A DNA stretch of 64,000 bases from CBDATW01 sp965214965 (GTDB lineage Bacteria; Bacillota_I; Bacilli_A; CBDATW01). This document shows, one piece after another, positions 60,805 to 64,000 of the stretch. The notes beneath the pieces are model-generated. The model was not told the DNA's origin and ran no database searches. It worked only from the letters and a program-made list of their open reading frames with translations. The DNA lies in contig OZ244030.1 in the NCBI GenBank assembly GCA_965214965.1, forward strand, positions 372,001-436,000. The letters run 5' to 3'. The stretch's first letter is position 1. Each line of letters begins with the position of its first letter. The translations under genes and the position numbers were made by a program.

Positions 60805-60969
60805 TTATGATCCATCCTCAAAGTCGTTGTTAATAATTTTATCAAAAAGTGATGATCCACCTTTAGAACCTAGAGACTTTGGGGTGTTGATAATATCTAT
60901 TTTAGATTTGTACATTTTATATCCTAAAAATAAGAATATAATACCTATTATTAATAATACAAATTTCAT
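60805..60969 (-). CDS. 54-residue single-pass membrane peptide coupled to prfA
   Basis: A short frame directly upstream of prfA: MKFVLLIIGIIFLFLGYKMY forms one transmembrane segment, followed by a polar tail with KSLGSKGGSSLFDKI and the acidic end FEDGS. AGG lies ten bases before the ATG. The stop is one base from the prfA start, so it may serve mainly as a coupling leader. No family recognised; the composition and spacing make it a likely real gene. Confidence 0.6.
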   Translation of the reverse strand: MKFVLLIIGIIFLFLGYKMYKSKIDIINTPKSLGSKGGSSLFDKIINNDFEDGS

Positions 60970-61038
60970 AATTTAACCTATTTTCTTAATTAATTATATC
61001 ACAAATAGCTTGTTTTTTTGTTCATTAATTACATTTAA

Positions 61039-61060
61039 AAAAACGCCATAAGGCGTTTTT
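61039..61060 (-). terminator. eno terminator
   Basis: Nine-bp stem AAAAACGCC / GGCGTTTTT with an ATAA loop, just after the eno stop. Confidence 0.85.
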
Positions 61061-61064
61061 ATTT

Positions 61065-62354
61065 TTACTTTTTTAAATTATAAAATGCTTTTTTACCGGG
61101 GTATTTAGCTTTTGCACCAAGTTCTTCTTCAATTCTAAGAAGTTGGTTGTATTTAGCAATTCTATCTGTTCTAGACATTGAACCCGTTTTGATTTGCCCA
61201 GTGTTTAGAGCTACTGCTAAGTCAGCTATTGTTGTATCTTCTGTCTCACCTGAACGGTGTGAAGTAACTGCTGTATATCCAGCTTTTTGAGCCATTTTAA
61301 TAGCTTGGTATGTTTCTGTAAGTGTTCCTATTTGGTTAACTTTAATTAGAATTGAGTTTGTAATTCCTTTTTTTATACCTTCATTAAGAATGGATGGGTT
61401 TGTAACAAACAAGTCATCCCCTACTATTTGAATTTTCTTTCCTAGTTTTTCAGTCATATATTTGAATCCGCCTCAATCTGATTCATCTAGACCATCTTCA
61501 ATAGAAACAATTGGGTATTTAGCAACTAGCAAAGCATAGTAGTCTACTAATTCTTTTGAAGTCATTGGTTTTTTACCTTCGCCTTTTAGGTGATATAGAC
61601 CTTTAGATTTATCGTAGAATTCTGAAGCCGCACAATCCATAGCTATTTCTATTTGTTTTGTTGTGTATCCTGTTGTTTTAATAGCTTCAATAATAACTTT
61701 AATGGCTTCTTCATTTGTTTTTAAGTTAGGTGCAAAACCGCCTTCATCACCTACAGCTGTTACGTGACCTTTTTTATGCAAAATTTTCTTAAGAGTATGG
61801 AAAACTTCTGCCCCCATTTGAATTGCTTGCTTGAATGTTTTTGCCCCTGTGGGCATAATCATGAATTCTTGAATATCTAGTGAGTTGTCAGCATGTTCGC
61901 CCCCGTTTATAATATTCATCATTGGAACTGGTAAAGTTACAGCCTTTGATCCACCAATATACTTAAATAGTGATTTGCCTTTTTCATTTGCAGCTGCATG
62001 TGCTGCTGCCATTGAAACACCAAGAATGGCATTTGCTCCGAGTTTCTTCTTAAATGGTGTTCCATCTAAGTCCAGCATTGCATGATCTAATGCTTTTTGA
62101 TTTGAAACTTCCATCCCTTTAACTTTTTGTGCAATTTTTTCATTTACATTTTTAATGGCTTTTTTAACACCTTTACCAAGGAATCTTTTTCCGCCATCTC
62201 TAAGCTCAAGAGCTTCTCTTGAACCTGTAGAAGCACCTGAGGGAACAATTGCTCTTCCTTTGAAACCTGAAGCAGTTGTAATTTCAACTTCTACAGTTGG
62301 GTTTCCTCTAGAATCAATTACTTCTCTAGCTCAAACTTTTTTGATTTTTGACAT
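61065..62354 (-). CDS. eno: Enolase (phosphopyruvate hydratase)
   Basis: A 429-residue glycolytic enzyme making phosphoenolpyruvate. Marks are AREVIDSRGNPTVEVE, VPSGASTGSREA, PMMNIINGGEHADN, VGDEGGFAPNL, SIEDGLDESDWGG (UGA-Trp), QIVGDDLFVTN and SHRSGETEDTTIADL. PEP also feeds the PTS. GGAG precedes the ATG and TATAAT lies at 62388-62393. The preceding glycolytic enzyme gpmI is the next real gene upstream. Confidence 0.98.
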
Positions 62355-62387
62355 TAATTTTCTCCTGTTATTGTATTTAACTTTTTT

Positions 62388-62393
62388 ATTATA
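62388..62393 (-). promoter_or_regulatory. TATAAT box for eno
   Basis: TATAAT on the minus strand 33 bases before the eno ATG; no clear -35 box. Confidence 0.45.
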
Positions 62394-62428
62394 TCAAAAA
62401 AATATTTATATATGTTTCCATAATAAAA

Positions 62429-62455
62429 AACAGTCTTATTTTTAAAAAAAAAGAC
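62429..62455 (-). terminator. Hairpin upstream of eno
   Basis: Arms CAGTCTT and AAGACTG around an A/T loop, with a T6 run on the minus strand. It would end a transcript coming from the gpmI side, including the possible small frame at 62497-62598. Confidence 0.5.
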
Positions 62456-62496
62456 TGGATTATTTTACTAACGAAATTGCTGTGTGATCTGCAGTT

Positions 62497-62598
62497 TTAT
62501 GATATGGCGCCTACCATCTCAATCAAGTCATGGTTTCCACTATTACATGCACCAGCAAAAGTTGTTGATATTTTTATAAATGATAGAAATTTAAACAT
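62497..62598 (-). CDS. Possible 33-residue peptide in the gpmI-eno gap
   Basis: The 307-base gap between gpmI and eno holds one candidate frame with a GAGAGA ribosome-binding site: a 33-residue peptide opening MFKFLSFIKISTTFAGAC. The hydrophobic start ending in GAC looks like a very short lipoprotein signal, after which only about 15 residues follow. It could be a lipoprotein remnant, a leader peptide, or chance. A terminator-like hairpin follows. Nothing else was found in the gap. Confidence 0.25.
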   Translation of the reverse strand: MFKFLSFIKISTTFAGACNSGNHDLIEMVGAIS

Positions 62599-62661
62599 TA
62601 TTCTCTCTAACTTTCTATTTAACTAGTTCAAAAATATTTTAACAAAAAATTAATAGATGGC

Positions 62662-64000
62662 CTATTTTTTAATAATAGATTTTCCTGTCATTTCTTTTGG
62701 GATATCTTCGTTAAGATATTTTAAAATAGCTGGTGCAACTCCTGAAAGTGCTGTAGTAGCGTCTTCTTCTAATTCAACAGATTTATCAGTGATAATAAAT
62801 GGAATTAAATTGGATGTGTGAGCTGTCTTAGGTTTTCCTGATTCATCCAACATTTCTTCTGCATTACCATGGTCAGCAGTTATAATTAATGTTCCTCCAA
62901 TAGTTTGTAGCGCATCATAAAGATCCTTTAATCCTTTATCTACTCATTCAACCGCTTTTATAGTTGCTTCATAATTACCAGTATGCCCAACCATATCTGG
63001 GTTGGCATAATTTAGAACTACTAAATCATATTTAGCAGATTTAATTTGCTCAACTAGTGATTCTGTTACTTCTGGCAAAGACATTTCTGGTTTTAAATCA
63101 TAAGTTTCTACAGAAGGTGACCCAATTAAAATTCTATCAGAACCATTAATTTCTTTATCAATTCCTCCGTCAAAAAAGAAAGTAACATGTGCGTATTTTT
63201 CTGTCTCGGCAATTCTTAATTGTTTGTATCCTTTTTCTGAAAGTCAATCACCAAGAGTATTTTGTAAAATTTCCAGTGGGAAAACAATATGAGTATTTGT
63301 ATAATCTGCAAGTTGAGTTAATGATACAAAATAAATATCTTTTGGAACATTTGGTTTAAATTCATAATCTTTAGCTGTAAATGCTGCAGTAATTTGATTT
63401 GCCCTATCAGGTCTAAAGTTAACCATAAACATAACATCCCCATCTTCTACTTTTACATTTAGTTGTGTGTTAAATGCAGGGATAATAAACTCATCCGTAT
63501 TTCCTTCTGATTTTTGAGAAATAATATAATCATATGCAGATGTAAATGATTTACCTTTATTTTCAATCATAATATCTAGAGTTTTTTGAAGACGATCAAA
63601 ATTCTTATCTCTATCCATTGCATAGTATCTACCAGAAATTGTTGCTATCTTATGTGCTTTCATTTGATCAATAAAAGTTTCCCCGATATCAGGTTGTGTA
63701 TCTCTTCCGTCCATGAAAGCATGTAGGTATGTCTCTAGACCTTCTTTTTCAAATATTTCTAACACACCTTTTATATGTTTTATGTGGGAATGAACTCCGC
63801 CGTCAGATAAAAGACCAATAACATGGATTTTTTTATTATATTTTTTAGAATAAGTAACCGCATCTTTAATAGTTTGTTCATCTTTTAAAGTATCTAATTC
63901 TACTGCTTTTGAAATTTTGACTAGTGGTTGGTCTACAATTCTTCCTGCCCCTATATTTAAGTGTCCTACTTCAGAGTTGCCTATTTGTCCTTCTGGCAAA
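62662..64000 (-). CDS. gpmI: 2,3-bisphosphoglycerate-independent phosphoglycerate mutase (N-terminus cut by window edge)
   Basis: About 446 residues of an enzyme usually near 510; the first part, with the catalytic Ser, lies beyond position 64000. Visible metal-site and core motifs are GNSEVGHLNIGAGRIV, LLSDGGVHSHIKH, HAFMDGRDTQP, RYYAMDRDKNFDR, NFRPDRANQIT, NYANPDMVGHTG and ITADHGNAEEM. Two UGA-Trp codons are read through. It precedes eno in the pathway and on the chromosome. Confidence 0.97.

Noticed and set aside
62461..62600. Riboswitch or tRNA-like element in the gpmI-eno gap
   Set aside because: No conserved aptamer motif or cloverleaf could be matched on either strand.

Overview
The window reads as a compact, strongly AT-rich Mollicutes (Mycoplasma-like) chromosome segment. 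The main evidence is the genetic code: most conserved genes are continuous only if UGA is read as tryptophan (polC, topA, ptsG, dnaK, gatB, ligA, asnS, prfA and others). A tRNA with a UCA anticodon is encoded at 52874-52947. RF1 is present, the peptide-release set seen here needs only UAA/UAG, the genes are short and tightly overlapping, and ProRS is of the archaeal/eukaryal type. The genus cannot be fixed from the sequence alone. Coordinates below assume UGA = Trp.

Layout (most genes lie on the minus strand, so they are transcribed from high to low coordinates). 1-3400: pyrH, frr, cdsA and the start of polC. 3400-8016: an accessory patch with a small membrane protein, two serine hydrolases flanking a DNA photolyase, and a PPC-domain protein. 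8083-14101: topA, dprA, rbgA, rplS, trmD, rimM, rpsP. 14206-19214: an amino-sugar module (RpiR-type regulator, PTS EIICB, aldose-epimerase-like protein, NagA, NagB). 19251-22638: nadK, ftsY, ylxM, ffh, joining both SRP GTPases in one operon. 22719-25127 (plus strand): a CYTH protein, trpS, a HAD phosphatase. 25150-28485: CorC/HlyC-type protein, MFS carrier, RmuC. 28565-29660 (plus): two membrane-anchored thioredoxin-like proteins. 29672-32169: sufS, sufU, ptsH, trmL. 32237-34920: HIT protein and a divergent ktrB/ktrA potassium uptake pair. 34944-43124: one long run pcrA, GT2 glycosyltransferase, DUF2304-like protein, ligA, gatC, gatA, gatB. 43198-46479: tsaE-tsaB-tsaD (t6A tRNA modification) followed by asnS. 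46532-48019: a ferredoxin-NADP reductase-like flavoprotein and a DUF402 protein. 48083-50497: tRNA-Cys/Leu/Gly, a large DUF2779 nuclease-like protein, trxA and tRNA-His. 50567-54493: a lipoprotein with an HExxH motif, DegV, tRNA-Trp(UCA) and three overlapping genes of unknown family. 54578-64000: proS, the grpE-dnaK-dnaJ heat-shock operon with a CIRCE-like operator, a 54-residue membrane peptide coupled to prfA, eno, and the start-truncated gpmI.

Functionally most of the window is core information processing and glycolysis. The parts with most biological individuality are the GlcNAc uptake/catabolism unit, the photolyase patch, the DUF2779 protein, the three-gene unknown cassette, the metalloprotease-like lipoprotein, and the anchored thioredoxin pair. 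Two expression features recur. Several genes have a TATAAT-like box only 6-12 bases before the start codon and no Shine-Dalgarno, suggesting leaderless mRNAs. Most terminators are hairpins that overlap the stop codon and are often bidirectional. No CRISPR array, rRNA, insertion sequence, prophage or integrase is visible.
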